From: Przewalskia tangutica
Taxonomy: Eukaryota > Streptophyta > Magnoliopsida > Solanales > Solanaceae
Direction: 5' to 3'
Length of the DNA stretch: 64,000 bases
Assembly: GCA_029844215.1 (NCBI GenBank)
Contig: CM056734.1
Span: 19,726,501-19,790,500 of the forward strand
Positions within the stretch are counted from its first letter, which is position 1. Every line of letters begins with the position of its first letter. Both the position numbers and the translations under genes were made by a program. Shown one piece after another: positions 22,590 to 34,035 of this stretch. Below the pieces are notes generated by a model. The model was given only the letters and a program-made list of their open reading frames with translations. It was not told where the DNA came from and searched no databases.

Positions 22590-23619
22590 TAATATTACTC
22601 AAAAGGTCTCGCACCAATAATAATATCCTTATACTTTATACATATAATTTGCTTTTATCTTATCCACCTAATGCACCTTTCGCACCCTTTGGTATGTATT
22701 GCCTCCTAACTAATAGATCAGATCCACCCGATTAAAAAAAATCGCATTGTTAAGTCGTCGGATTTACCCACTAAGAAGTTCGTGAAACTAATGTGAATTG
22801 CGTTGAGGAAATCCACCAAAGTTAGACAGATAGATAGACTTCTTTCCCGCGATTAAGGGAGAGCAAGAAAGAAAATCAAATGACTATTTTTTAACCAGCG
22901 TCCTCTTTTGAAAAAGGAATGACTGTGTTGTAGTTTTCATGGTTACAAGAATTTTCTTTTTCAAGCAACATTTTCCTCCACATACCCAAAATATTGTTAG
23001 TTAAATATTTATTTTTCTTTTTAGATCTCTTTTCAAATAATACTTGAACTTTGAAGCCTTTAATCTAATTGGTTCATTTTATCAATAAGGGTTATCGTAG
23101 AGTGACAACTACTTATTCATCTTTAAGCAAATATCTCGGGTTCAAATTCCCCTAGATATGAAATCACCTTTGTTAGAAAGTGCTCTATCCCCTATCTGGG
23201 ACCTCCACCCAGGGTGAATTTGAATTTAGTCAGGAAAAAAAACAATTGTTTTGTTTTAATTTACTTATGGAAATTACCTCACTTTACCCCTCATCACCCG
23301 AACTCCATGACCCATTTCTCCTCCCATGTCCCACACACACACAACTAGAAAAATAAATAGAGAAAAGTAGAAAGCATAGGAAAGAGAAACAATGGAGATT
23401 AATTAAGTTAAAGGGTAGATGAGTAGGGCAAGGATTGCAATCATTATCAACTTATTAAAAAGGCTTCCATCAACCTTACTTGATGATATTCTATGTGGGG
23501 TCTATGGCAGGTGTTCATTGTACTCAATATATTTCTGTCTCTCAGATAGCCTGTAAAGAAAGTCCCAAGTCGTATCATCCCACTCCTAATTAATTCTCTT
23601 TGCAATTTGCATTTCATAT
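22590..23619. other. intergenic, upstream region of the DUF4408/DUF761 gene
   Basis: AT-rich. Apart from a SINE-like piece at 23088-23245 I see no gene. A clear TATA box for the downstream gene cannot be chosen; AGAAAAATAAATAGAG at about 23346 is a candidate. Confidence 0.5.
23088..23245 (+). mobile_element. SINE-like fragment
   Basis: Contains a box-B-like TCGGGTTCAAATTCC (about 23137-23151), then GAAATCACCTTTGTTAGAAAG, and the GGGACCTCCACCC...GAATTTGAATTTAGTC portion known from Solanaceae SINEs, then an A run. No TSD could be matched, so the ends are approximate. Confidence 0.5.
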
Positions 23620-24690
23620 ATGGCAGCCTTGATAAAGTTTGGATTAACCATGGAGCTTCTTCTCTTATCAACTGGACTTATTTCTTCTTTCATCATGCTT
23701 AAAAAAACTATAAGTCCTCATTACTTATTTGACATGGTCCTTGTCAATTTAAGTGATATCTTGAATTATTCCAAGAGCTTCTTGTCATCTCCATTTTATA
23801 TTTGCATCTTCATCAACTCTGTTGTCATCCTTATCTTAACTTTCTCCAAATTTAACCACCCTATAAAGAAACTCCTCAATATTTTTCTAGATGAAAAGTA
23901 TTCTGATGATGATATTCAAATTCAGCCACAAGCACAGGACTATATGCCGAATAGGACTAATTCAGCAATTGCAATGGACACCGTTATGTCATTTTTCAAC
24001 AGTAATTATAATTCGCATCCTCCTGTCTTGGAAGATATTCAAGATGAGATGCTCTTTAGCAGTGTCAAAGACACTAAAATTGATAGTGCACAAACAACAA
24101 CTACTCTTCCTCAATCTCAAATAAGTTGGGATCGATTAAGGACCAAAATTGATAGTGCACAAACAACAACTACTCTTCCTCAATCTCAAATAAGTTGGGA
24201 TCGACTAAGGACCAAAATTGAAAGTGCACAAACAATAACTACTCTATCTAAATCTCAAACAAGTCGGGATCGGTTAAGGGCCAAAAGCTATAGTGCACAA
24301 ACATCGCATAATTTTCTAGACATGTCTCATTTGACTGAGGCCCGTGAAATCATTAGTCCACGTTCATCAAATCCATCTCATGATGAGACAAGTACAAGAA
24401 CCAATTATCAAGAAAATGTTGAAGAATTAGTGGAATTAGAAGATGACTCATTGGAGGCGACATGGAAGGCGATCACCAAGAAAAAGGAGCTGAGAAAATC
24501 AGTGACTTTTAACGATGCTTTATCGATGTCTCGGATAGGGGGGCTGAGAGGGGACATCTCTGTTAGTACAGAGGAATCCAACAAGAAATTCGATGATTTC
24601 ATAAAGAAGATCAACCAAGAGAGGTTGATGCAAAGACAAGAGTCTGATCAGCGTGCCATCGACAATCATACGCTAAATCGGGCACGTTAA
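23620..24690 (+). CDS. DUF4408/DUF761-type membrane protein, intronless
   Basis: 356 codons in one exon. The N terminus has two hydrophobic segments (residues about 11-28 and 55-77, with SPFYICIFINSVVILILTF) typical of DUF4408, and the C terminus holds a DUF761-like motif, FDDFIKKINQERLMQRQES, at about residues 322-342. Proteins of this kind are often annotated as cotton-fibre-expressed; their molecular role is unknown. Between these lies a Ser/Thr/Gln-rich region with three 23-residue repeats starting at residue 153 (IDSAQTTTTLPQSQISWDRL) and a fourth degenerate one. A charged stretch (ELVELEDDSLEATWKAITKK) precedes the end. The first Met is taken as start; the Met at 23650, in a CCATGG context, is an equally plausible start. 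It is not part of a transposon: the flanks are unique AT-rich DNA and the frame is undamaged. Confidence 0.85.
   Translation: MAALIKFGLTMELLLLSTGLISSFIMLKKTISPHYLFDMVLVNLSDILNYSKSFLSSPFYICIFINSVVILILTFSKFNHPIKKLLNIFLDEKYSDDDIQIQPQAQDYMPNRTNSAIAMDTVMSFFNSNYNSHPPVLEDIQDEMLFSSVKDTKIDSAQTTTTLPQSQISWDRLRTKIDSAQTTTTLPQSQISWDRLRTKIESAQTITTLSKSQTSRDRLRAKSYSAQTSHNFLDMSHLTEAREIISPRSSNPSHDETSTRTNYQENVEELVELEDDSLEATWKAITKKKELRKSVTFNDALSMSRIGGLRGDISVSTEESNKKFDDFIKKINQERLMQRQESDQRAIDNHTLNRAR
24076..24351 (+). repeat. 69-bp in-frame tandem repeat within the gene
   Basis: Units start at 24076, 24145, 24214 and 24283, exactly 69 bases apart, so they add 23 residues each. The first two are almost identical, the third is diverged and the fourth is recognisable only at its start (AGTGCACAAACA). 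Confidence 0.95.
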
Positions 24691-25479
24691 CTGAGTTAAT
24701 GGCTTACTAGCCAGAAGAACTCAGGGCGGAGGTACGGTTCTGCTTATGAGTTGGGGTGAACACAGAAGCTCTGGTCAAACTTTGTATTTGTATTTGATAA
24801 TCTACTTAATATGTATAAGTAATTACATCTAGAACACAGTAAACTACATTTTCTTAGAATTCAAAATTCATAAATTCAAAATCCTAGCACCATCTCTAAT
24901 ACTAATACTAGTATGCAATATGTACTCGTATAGCGAGGCTTGCGAGTGTTTGCAGTCTTTTTTTTTTTTGGTAGTAAAGTCTGCAGCATTTTCTGGTGAT
25001 TTATGATATTATCTTTTAAATTTGTTGTGTGTGGGTGAGTGAAAATAATTAAGTTCCCATCATGTTGTCATTTTCTTAAAAGTAAGTTACTATAGTAACT
25101 ACTTACGATTGCTCCATAATTCCATACACATTAATATGATGATGATTATCCTAATTGAACTCCGATGGTGGTCTTGGTTCTTATAATATCGTAAACGTGT
25201 ATATAGTAATAATAGGAATTCTAAACCTAATCACAAGAGAAATCTTAGTTTTATCATAATTATATTTACACAATATATAAAATATATTTTAATTATGAGT
25301 AGGGATACAATTGTTACTATATAAACGTTTACAAATATTAAGTTATATAGAACAGTATTTTCAGTTGAAGCGTCTAAGAATAATAGCTCGTTTTATTGCT
25401 ATATATTCTCCAGCTTCTACTTGATTGGGCTTTTTCAAATTAAACTCCATTGCTCAAGTCAGTAAAATTTTCTTCTACA
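24691..25479. other. 3' flank of the DUF4408/DUF761 gene and intergenic DNA
   Basis: AT-rich; includes a T run at 24959-24969. No other gene seen. Polyadenylation site not identifiable with confidence. Confidence 0.5.
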
Positions 25480-25492
25480 AATTGCACCAAAC

Positions 25493-25704
25493 GGGTACTC
25501 AAGAGTGTGCCCTAGTGATCAATGAAGTGAGTTGAGAACTATGAGAACCTCAAGTTTAAATTTCAACGGAGGCGACTGCTTTTTTCCATCAGTCCAAACT
25601 TTGTGGACGGAGTTACCCGGTATATGTGCGGCGATAACAGATATCTAGAATTATATGAGGTACACGCAAGTTGACCCAGACACCATTACTATAAAAACAA
25701 AAAG
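25493..25704 (+). mobile_element. TS-type SINE with TSD
   Basis: Box-A-like CCTAGTGATCAATGAAG (about 25511) and box-B-like CTCAAGTTTAAATTTC, then the GGAGGCGACTGC...GGACGGAGTTACCCGGTA...GCGCAAG-like middle and GACCCAGACACCATTACTATAAAAAC tail that I recognise from the Solanaceae TS family. AATTGCACCAAAC flanks it on both sides (25480-25492 and 25705-25717). Confidence 0.92.
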
Positions 25705-25717
25705 AATTGCACCAAAC

Positions 25718-26820
25718 TAAAATGGAAGAAACATGGAGAATATTCTTTTTAAACAACCTAAAACTGAAATTCATATTGTATAGCTGTATATTCTTAAAAA
25801 ATGTAATTAGGTGGTTACCAGCCTATCAGGAAGTTCAGTGGGCAGTTAAATAGACTTCTTCGATGAACATAAAGAAACAAAGAAAATGAGCCTACTATAT
25901 CTTATGAATTTACATTGCTTTATAACACAATGAATAAGAAGTTAATTTCCAACTCTTGTCTTTAGCTCCAGTAGCTTCTTTTTTTCTTTTGTTGTTAGAG
26001 GTTTCTTGCTCGATTGATCTCACGTTACGAAAATCTAGATTCGTCGAATTAGTGGAAAAGCTATTATAGAAGTGCATTTTCAATTATTGATGGAAGAATA
26101 GTCAAATCTCTTTATAACAATCTCGTATGATCGGACTTTTTTTTCGTTTACCTATTATAGTGGTTGGTTATCATATTCCCGCAAGAATATTTGACATTTA
26201 AATATTTTGGATGTTACGGACAAAAATCACCAATTTGTATATACTATCAACTTCTTATGTTATAAAAGATAGAGAGAGTTACTTAAATTAAAATTTCAAA
26301 AGATAGCCATACTTTATTTTTTATTTTTTTTAAATAAGTATAATATTAATAAATCTATAATTAATTGTTCGTACAAAGATTTAAACTCCAAGACACATGT
26401 TTCAAAATTACTTGAAAACTAAATTTTTTAAGTTTGATAGAAGAAAATCTGCAATATTGTAGCTTATTTGGTAAATTTCAATCTCTTAGTGACGATATAA
26501 CTCTTGAATTGATGAACATTTTGATTTAAAGTCTCAACAAAAGGGTATTCGATAACCTTTGCTTGAAGACAATCTAAGAACTTAATAATGAATCTCCCAA
26601 GACCACATTATGACATAAATAATAATTAAAAAATGACAAAATTGGCTAAATGAATGTAAAGTGAATTGTGTGAAAAAATGGCGGAATAAAACAAGTTTTC
26701 ATTTTTTTTATTTAACGAGAAATAAAACAATAACAAATTAGCCCAAAACTAAGCGAGAAATGAGACCCCGACAACATCTCATATAGCGTGCGGAGAAAAG
26801 CTAGAAGGCACGTGTAAATG
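25718..26820. other. intergenic, AT-rich
   Basis: No coding sequence supported. The last 60-100 bases may be the 3' end of the RNase H-like pseudogene on the minus strand. Confidence 0.5.
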
Positions 26821-26951
26821 CTATTCAAAGCGAAATTCTTGGCTAAACGCCAAATTTGCTAAATCATCAGCTATCGAATTAGCCTCCCTGTAAGTATGGC
26901 AATAGAGATCACCCAGTTCCTAGCCAAGAGGTGACGAATGCAGTTGATAAT
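26821..26951 (-). pseudogene. RNase H-like (RVT_3) gene, C-terminal part
   Basis: On the minus strand this reads NCIRHLLARNWVIS, then after a frameshift HTYREANSIADDLANLAF, and stops at 26823. The YREAN..AD.LA motif is the C-terminal signature of the RVT_3 RNase H domain found in plant LINE ORF2 proteins and in solitary RNase H-like genes. The N-terminal part lies 22.5 kb away at 49508-49755; the two halves were joined before the insertion nest arrived. Several frameshifts and stops show it was already decayed or decayed since. Confidence 0.8.
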
Positions 26952-28066
26952 TGTTGGAAATTTGCCTTTGGTGGAGGTTGGGTTCGCCAATCTTTAATGA
27001 TTTAAACAACATGGTTTCGCATGTTGGAGACATTGGTTCTTCACACGCGCATAATCTACTAAGTGAGTAGATGACATTATGGTCAATGATCGTCAAATTT
27101 CATTGGAAAATGAAAGAGATATTGGTCTGCAAAGTAAGGTTTTTGAGACATGAAAAAGTGGTGTGGACAAATCTACCACATAGGTGGGAAAAAGAAGAAT
27201 TGTTCATAATATAAGCCTTAAAATTGAATAAGGGATTGGGACCCCAAGGGGTAACCATGTGTTTGAAGGAGGAAGGACCTAGGTATGCTTGGGTTCGAGA
27301 TTAGGCCCACACGCGCATCACCACCCGCCCGGGTTGGGTCGCGAGCTGATGGGCTGATTCTGTTATTATCATTTTAGACCCCAAACTTTATTATATTTAC
27401 AGTTTGGTCTTTGGAGTTTCCAGAAGGCGAATCGCTGGCGCGCCATGGCCGTGAGCCGCGCTCCTAATGACCCGATGTCGCGAAACGGGAAATTGATGAC
27501 ATTAACTTGCTGAAACGTTTTGCACTTATTCCAAAACGTTTCTGGCCTTTATGGTGTCCATTAACAACCTTTTTAACCCCTCTTAATTGCCCTTTAACAC
27601 ATCTCCTCATCCTATACAATATAAATCAAGACATTATTTCAGATTTGAGGAAACACATATAAAACATACAAAACAGTGAGCAAAACACTGCAAAAGACAA
27701 ATTCTTTTTTTTCATTCTTTAGCAATCGTTTCGTATTTATTTTCTTCGCCAGGATCAATAGTGTTTGCTTTGCACAAGTGATAGTTTGTTGTTTTATCTT
27801 GGGAGACAAATTGCAAATCACTCGTACAAAATATATATACATGCAATATTGTCTTAAGGATAAAGTGAATATCACTCGACTCAGCACCCTTGTTTTAGTG
27901 TCTCTTGATTTCAGAATTAACAACATTCAAGGAGCTTGATGTAGTTGGAACAAAGACCAAGATTCAAAACACATTCAAGGACGAAGATCAATACCACAAA
28001 AGATTATTGTTGCCACAATTCATGTTTGACATCAACTTTGTTGCTATTGTAATTCATAGTAGTTTA
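26952..28066 (+). repeat. solo LTR (copy B), left part
   Basis: Starts TGTTGGAAATT, like copy A at 15766, preceded by ATAAT (26947-26951). It shares with copy A the AATGATCGT...GAGATATTGGT and GTTTTATCTTGGGAGA...TCTTAAGGATA...CTCGACTCAGCA blocks, and has a TATA-like TATACAATATAAAT near 27615 and a GC-rich patch at 27430-27480. It is interrupted at 28066 by the copia element; its right end is at 49502. That the RNase H-like reading continues from 49508 to 26951 confirms both ends of this insertion. Confidence 0.8.
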
Positions 28067-28212
28067 TGTTAAGAATCCCACACTGCATGTATAGGATCCA
28101 TGTATAATCGAGAAAGATTGGAGAAGAAGTTTGAGAGAAGAAGGAAGGTTAGGGTTCGCAAGATCAGAAGAGAGAGACAAGATATTTTGGGAGCCAAGGT
28201 TGACTTTCTCTG
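28067..28212 (-). repeat. partial 3' LTR of the minus-strand copia element
   Basis: Matches 46199-46343 nearly base for base (TGTTAAGAATCCCACACTGC and onward in plus orientation) and then stops. The 5' half of the LTR, the polypurine tract and the RNase H C terminus are missing: a deletion joined RNase H sequence to the middle of the LTR at about 28213. Confidence 0.9.
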
Positions 28213-30777
28213 AGACCTTCCATCCATACTACTCAAATGACAACAATGCCAATGCTCAGATTCGCCTTCACCGCGACACGCCACTTGTTTCTTTGACTTC
28301 CACACAATGGGAGATGTCCCAAATAAGACTAACCAGTGATGGATTTTCTACTGTTGGGGCAGGAACCCCAATCAACATCGCAGAAAACCTGCAGACTGGA
28401 TGAGCTAGTGTTGTTGAGAAGGACACCAGCTCCTGGTGCATCCTTGACATACCTTACAATCCTTAACCCTGCCTCGAGGTGCGACTGCTTAGGAGCCTGC
28501 ATGAATTGGCTAAGGCTTTGAACTGAGTATGCAATATCTGACCTGGTGTTAGTAAGATACAATAGCTTTCCAACGAGTCGTCTGTAAACTCCAAGATCTG
28601 AAAGCAATAGATCATTCTTCATAGTGGCAGTCTCAGAGACACCAGATGCAGCAATCTGTTGATCAAGCTCCAGAGTTGTCAATTTCTGATGCATTTCCAT
28701 AGGAGAATGAGATGGTTTGGCCCCTGCAAACCCCATGTCGGATATTAACTACAATGCATACTTTCTCTGATACATTACAATACCTTTATCACTCTTCGCA
28801 AATTCAATGCCCAAAAAATATTTAAACTCACCTAGATCCTTTATCTTGAATACAGATTGTAGTCTCCTTAGTTGATTGCAGCAAGCCTTTGTCATTTCCA
28901 GTGAGCAAAAGATCATCAACATATACTAGCACAATAACAATCTTCCCTTCCTGATGCTTGGTAAACAATGAGTAATCTCGGAGGCTTTGTGTAAAACTAG
29001 AATTAACCAAGGCTGAGGTTAGTTTGATGTTCCATTGTCGAGATGCCTGCTTGAGTCCATATAGTGACTTCATCAATCGACACACCTTCCCATTACTGCA
29101 CTCGATGTGAAACCCTCGTGCAACGCATTGAAGACTTCCTCAAATAGGCCACCTTGTAGGAATGCATTGTAAACATCCATTTGGTACACAACCCATCGCT
29201 GATCATTGTAATAAACAATGACCGATCGCTTGCCATTTTAACCACATGAGAGAATGTCTCCTGGTAATCCAACCCCTCCTTCTGATTATACCTTTTTGCA
29301 ACTAGCCTTGCCTTGAACCTCTCAACTTCCCCAGTAGACTTGTATTTAATTTTGTACACCCATTTGCATCCAATGGCTTTCTTCCCTTTAGGTAGTGTCA
29401 CCAGTTCCCATGTCTTGTTATCCTCCAAGGCATTGATTTCAGCTTTCATTGCCTCCACCCATTTAGCATCCTTGACAGTCTCTTTATAGTTGCATGGTTC
29501 TGTGGCAGCTGGGGATTTTGCTATGAAAGCCTGATAATTGGAAGAGATATTAGAATAGCTCAGCCCTGCAGAACAGAATAAAGACAATTAGTTGACCCTT
29601 GTTGTGTGACATAGTCCTTATGCCAAATGGGAGGTCTACTAGCTCTTGTAGATCTTCTCAAGTCTGAATCTGGAACTTGCATGCCAGAACCAGGGATACC
29701 AAAAATAGAAAGTTGCACATCAGAATCAGATATTTGTACAGCAGCATCAGAGAGTTGTATATCAGTATTGAAAGGTATGTGTTGAAAATTAGGAGTGCCA
29801 CTATTATCTAAGTGAATACCAACTGTAATCTCAATTGGTTGCATTAAGTCATCATAGCAAAATGAATCATATGTGTGAACATATATCATTTCATTTTTAT
29901 CACTATAATTCTTAAAAGGAAAAATATTCTCCATGAAGACTACATCTCTACTCATGAAGACAATTCTGTTTTCCAAATCATATAGCTTATATCCCTTTTG
30001 AAATGTACCATATCCTAAATGAACAACTCTTAAGGCTCTAGGACTAAACTTATCCCCACTAAGAAGATTAGTCGCAAAGCACAAGCATCCAATTATTCTT
30101 AGAGGAGATATTGAAGGAATAGACTTGTACAACATTTCAAAAGGTGATCTATTCTTAAGAACAGAAGAAGGAATCCTGATCAAGACATAAACTGCCCCCT
30201 CAATACAAAAACCCCAGAACCTATCTGGTATGCACCCTTGGATTTTAATAGCCCTTGATGTTTCCAAGATATGCCTATGTTTTCTTTCAACCACTCCATT
30301 TTGTTGGGGAGTGTAGGGGCATGAACTCTCATGTACTACCCCATATTTCTGAAATAAATTCTTGCAATTATTATTGAAGAATTCAGTGCCATTATCTGAT
30401 CTTTCTGCCTTAATCTTTGCCCCAAATTGTGTGTTTACTGTGACAAAGAAATTTCCAGCAAGGTGAACACATCAGACTTTAGTCTCATCAAAAAACTCAT
30501 GTCCATCTAGAACAATCATCCACAATTGTAAGGAATATCTCATTCCATTATATGTATCAACCCTATATGGTCCCCAAACATCCATATGTAACAGTTGAAA
30601 ATGAACATGTGTTCTAGTAGAACTAATAGGAAATGACACTCTAGTTTGCCTTGCTAGAGGGCATATTTCACAACTATGCAACGTAAAGAACTATCATTCT
30701 TGAAACAAGGTATTCTCTTCAACATGACACATTCTGCGATGCCATAAGATCGCATCGGTCCTTTCCGAGTAGGCCAG
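28213..30777 (-). pseudogene. copia pol: integrase, reverse transcriptase, RNase H (partial)
   Basis: Integrase N part at 30681-30472 (HSCEICPLARQTRVSFP, LLHMDVWGPYRVD); its core continues in another frame with SDNGTEFF near 30400-30380 and PQQNGVVERKH near 30300. Integrase C terminus 30294-29560 (GYKLYDLENRIVFMSRDVVF). RT N terminus 29587-29093 (WVEAMKAEINALEDNKTWEL, KGKKAIGCKWVYK). RT palm 29085-28828 with YVDD at 28923-28912. RT thumb/RNase H 28736-28329 (RRLVGKLLYLTNTRSDI, FCDVDWGSC) and a WKSKKQ block near 28305. The catalytic residues are present in the integrase, but frameshifts break the polyprotein, and the RNase H end is deleted at 28213. Confidence 0.9.
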
Positions 30778-30782
30778 AAGAT

Positions 30783-30871
30783 CGACGGTGTATTTTATAT
30801 ACACTTTTTGAGTCATTTTTAGTTAGTATTTTACTCATTTCATTTATGTTTAGTATAGTATTAGGTCGTTT
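30783..30871 (+). repeat. 5' LTR of the Athila-like element, first 89 bp
   Basis: GGTGTATTTTATATACAC through TATTAGGTCGTTT matches the start of the intact 3' LTR at 42820-42906. The LTR continues at 38958 after the Tekay-like insertion. The terminal TG is not preserved. Confidence 0.85.
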
Positions 30872-33800
30872 TGTCACGACGACTCGGTCGCGACTAGTAC
30901 TCACCGGTACATCAGTATACATCGAGAGAATAGCGAATGAACATACACAACACATAACTTATAAAAATGGTAAACATCACTGGCCAGCCGATAAGGCTGC
31001 CTTCCATAAAAACATACTTAATCGTATACAACTTATTCTTTCAAATTTCAAACCACAAACGTGGCTGCACCTCTAGGAATAACAATCGTGGCGACGGGGC
31101 CCGCCATACCCCCTGAATGTACAAAAGTCTATAACCTCAGGGAATCATCCCAAAAGACAAAGCCTCCGGAGAGATGGAGCTTTCCAAGAAATGAACAGTG
31201 ATCCTAAGAGTGCGGATAAGCAAGCTACGTATCTCGACTGCGGCGTAACGCACTTCGGGCGAGGTCGATCAACAGTACAGTATGTGAAATCAAAATATCG
31301 TAATGAATCATAATAGCGGATATATAAAGCGAGACATGTATGATAGCCAAACTACGATACAACATATACGCAGCCGTGTCAAGTCGTGACTCACGCCTCT
31401 AAGTCATCACTCAAATATAACCATAGGTCTCATGCCTATAATATCAATCATGCCTGTGGAATTCTTCCTCACCGCGAGCCTATGAAGAACAACACTAAGG
31501 AGTACACATGAACACTAGATCCCACTGCCATCGAACTGCATTTAGGCAAGAAAAGGCATAGCTACCGATCCACCCTGCATCCTCAATCGATCGGTAAATG
31601 CGATAGCCGGCTACAGATCCACCCGTACAACAATACTATAATCGAATCACGGCCGACCGGGCAAGTGCGATAGCCTCTACCAGATCCACCTGCGTCACGC
31701 ATCGGCAAGCAATCGCAGCTAACCACGAGATCCACCTGCATCACACCACTTCGCCTAACCCCGACCGGAGCAATGAAAGCCAACTATCGATCCACGCTGC
31801 ATCACGTCTCGGCCGGCAAGTACGAGCTAACTCTAGATCCACCTGCATCGTGATGAACCTCATGGAAGCTAATCCATGGAATAATCACATCAGGAAACGA
31901 ACCCTCATCATGGCCGCATACCCGTGGAATCCTCCATCACTGACGGTACGCCCAAATAGACTCATAACTACATGCTTTTAATTCGAATTGCAATACCATG
32001 CCTTTACATAAACCAAAACAATTACCATGCCTTCTTTTCACGTAAACCAAGAGAATTCTTATTTAAGCAAGCCAAAGTACTATCAAGGCACACATAGAAT
32101 AATTCTCAATTTAAACAAGCCCAAAACACTATCAAGGCACAAACAGAATAATTCTCTTTTAACAAGCCAAAGTACTACATACGTACATTCTTTCCAAAAG
32201 ATTCCTTTTTATGCAAAATCCAAGATACTAACACCCGTAGTATCAAGGCGCGTCTATTTTTCAAAGTAAGTTACTACACCTTTAGAAAACTCATTTCAAG
32301 GCTTGAAACCAAGTAACTTCAATTTTTCACAATCTAGACAACTTATGCTCATTAATCAAAATAGACAACTTTCATAACCTTCCATAAAGTTATTATAACC
32401 AACTTCCCATAAAGCCGTTATACTAACTTTATGCTTTAGAAATTTAAGACATCCTTATCCTTTCATAAGGCCGTTATAACTAACTTCCCATAAAGTCGTT
32501 ATAACTCCTTATAAACCATTTCGTTCTTTTACTAACCAAGAGACTTATACTTCAAACAAATTCATACAATTTTCAAAATACTTCATTATGTCAAGAAATC
32601 CTTGTCTACCTTATTTAGGATAAACCATTCCTTAAGAACAAGCGGGTTAACTTCTTAACCCAACCAACTTAAACATTTCCTTAAAACAAGTCAAGTATAA
32701 CAAAAGGATTTACTTTATTCAAAACACGTACGTCTACCTTACTATATAGTTATAACTACTCATGCTCAAGAGATAAGAAAGTTTCCACATACCTCTTCGG
32801 TCAATCCACTTGCTAAGCTCAAACTACCGCAAGTAATATGTCAACCTATAACAACCATAATACGTTTATTAGCCTCTAATTTCAATGTAGAAATAATCTA
32901 AGTTCAAAGCCCTTAAATTCTATGGAAAATTAAGCAGCATTTCCTTTGTTTCTACATACTTTGCCACCTTTTCTCAAGGCCGAATTTATCATCCAAACGC
33001 CACATTTAAGGCTCAACAATCCAACACTTCAAAGGGGATTACACACCTAAACTTGGGTGTGTAAAATTCTGCCCCAATAGGTACAACAATTCACTTAACA
33101 ATTCTAAGGTAGTTTTTAGGCTACAACATGCTCATAATATCTTCTTAACCAATTCCTTCACATTCAAACCATAGTTCTTACATGCAATGAGTCTAAGAGC
33201 ATTATTTACTACCACAAGTTCTTCCTTCTTAACATGCAACACTAGAAACTAATTCTAAAGGAATAAATGTTACCTTAAAGCTTTAGCCAAATATTTCCAA
33301 CCACTTGCTAGTTTCCTTTTCAAGAACACCACCACAACAACCTTCACAAGCTAGCCACAAGCTTCCCTCTTGCTTTTACTTTTTCAGATTTTTCCTAAGG
33401 CTAGAATGTCTCTTGGGATTTTAGAGAATGAGAGCTTAAACTTTTAAGAGAAGGAAGCGCTGTTGTCTAAGAGAGAGAGATGTAGTATGACCAAGTCTGG
33501 AAATATCATGCATGCAAAATCAGATGGGGACACTTGTCACCTCCCAAGGTCTTTTAAAAGAAAATCGACTTTTCCTAAGTTTTTCCGCCTGAATCCGCCA
33601 AGCGCCACTGCTTCCCGGCCATGGCGCTGAAACCTCCGCGACTTCTCTGAACTTCCGCGCGCCATGCTGGCTTCCGGCGCGGGCGCTAACTTCAGCGGCC
33701 TCAAGCATTTCGCGCCATGCTCAGATCCGCGCCGCGCCTCGCCGCTTCTTGTCCGAAACACATTTATGTCCGATCACGACCGAACTTGTAACTCCCATAA

Positions 33801-34035
33801 CTTTCTACTCCGATGTCCTATCGACGAACGGTTGGTTGCGTTGGAATCTAGACTCAACGAACTACGCCCTGGGCCTTTGAAACACTTAGGAACTCTCAAT
33901 GTACCGGGTCATAACCCGCCTCAAAGTTGACTAAAATCCATCCGGAACAATCCGTCAACCTATCCTTCGAAAATTTTAAGTCTTACCCCCTTTCGTACGC
34001 TCTCAAACGCATGACCTGAACTACGGGGTGTAACA
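30872..34035 (-). repeat. 3' LTR of the Tekay-like element
   Basis: About 3.16 kb. Pairs with 35774-38957. The AT-rich half (32000-33470) is almost identical to its partner (36890-38400), while 31080-31900 and 33580-33770 differ by many small indels. Contains a tandem array of about 52-66-base units around GATCCACCCTGCATC (31560-31860). Confidence 0.9.

Noticed and set aside
33520..33930. Several overlapping open frames in a GC-rich patch
   Set aside because: Inside an LTR, present in altered form in the paired LTR (38442-38821); indels move the frames.
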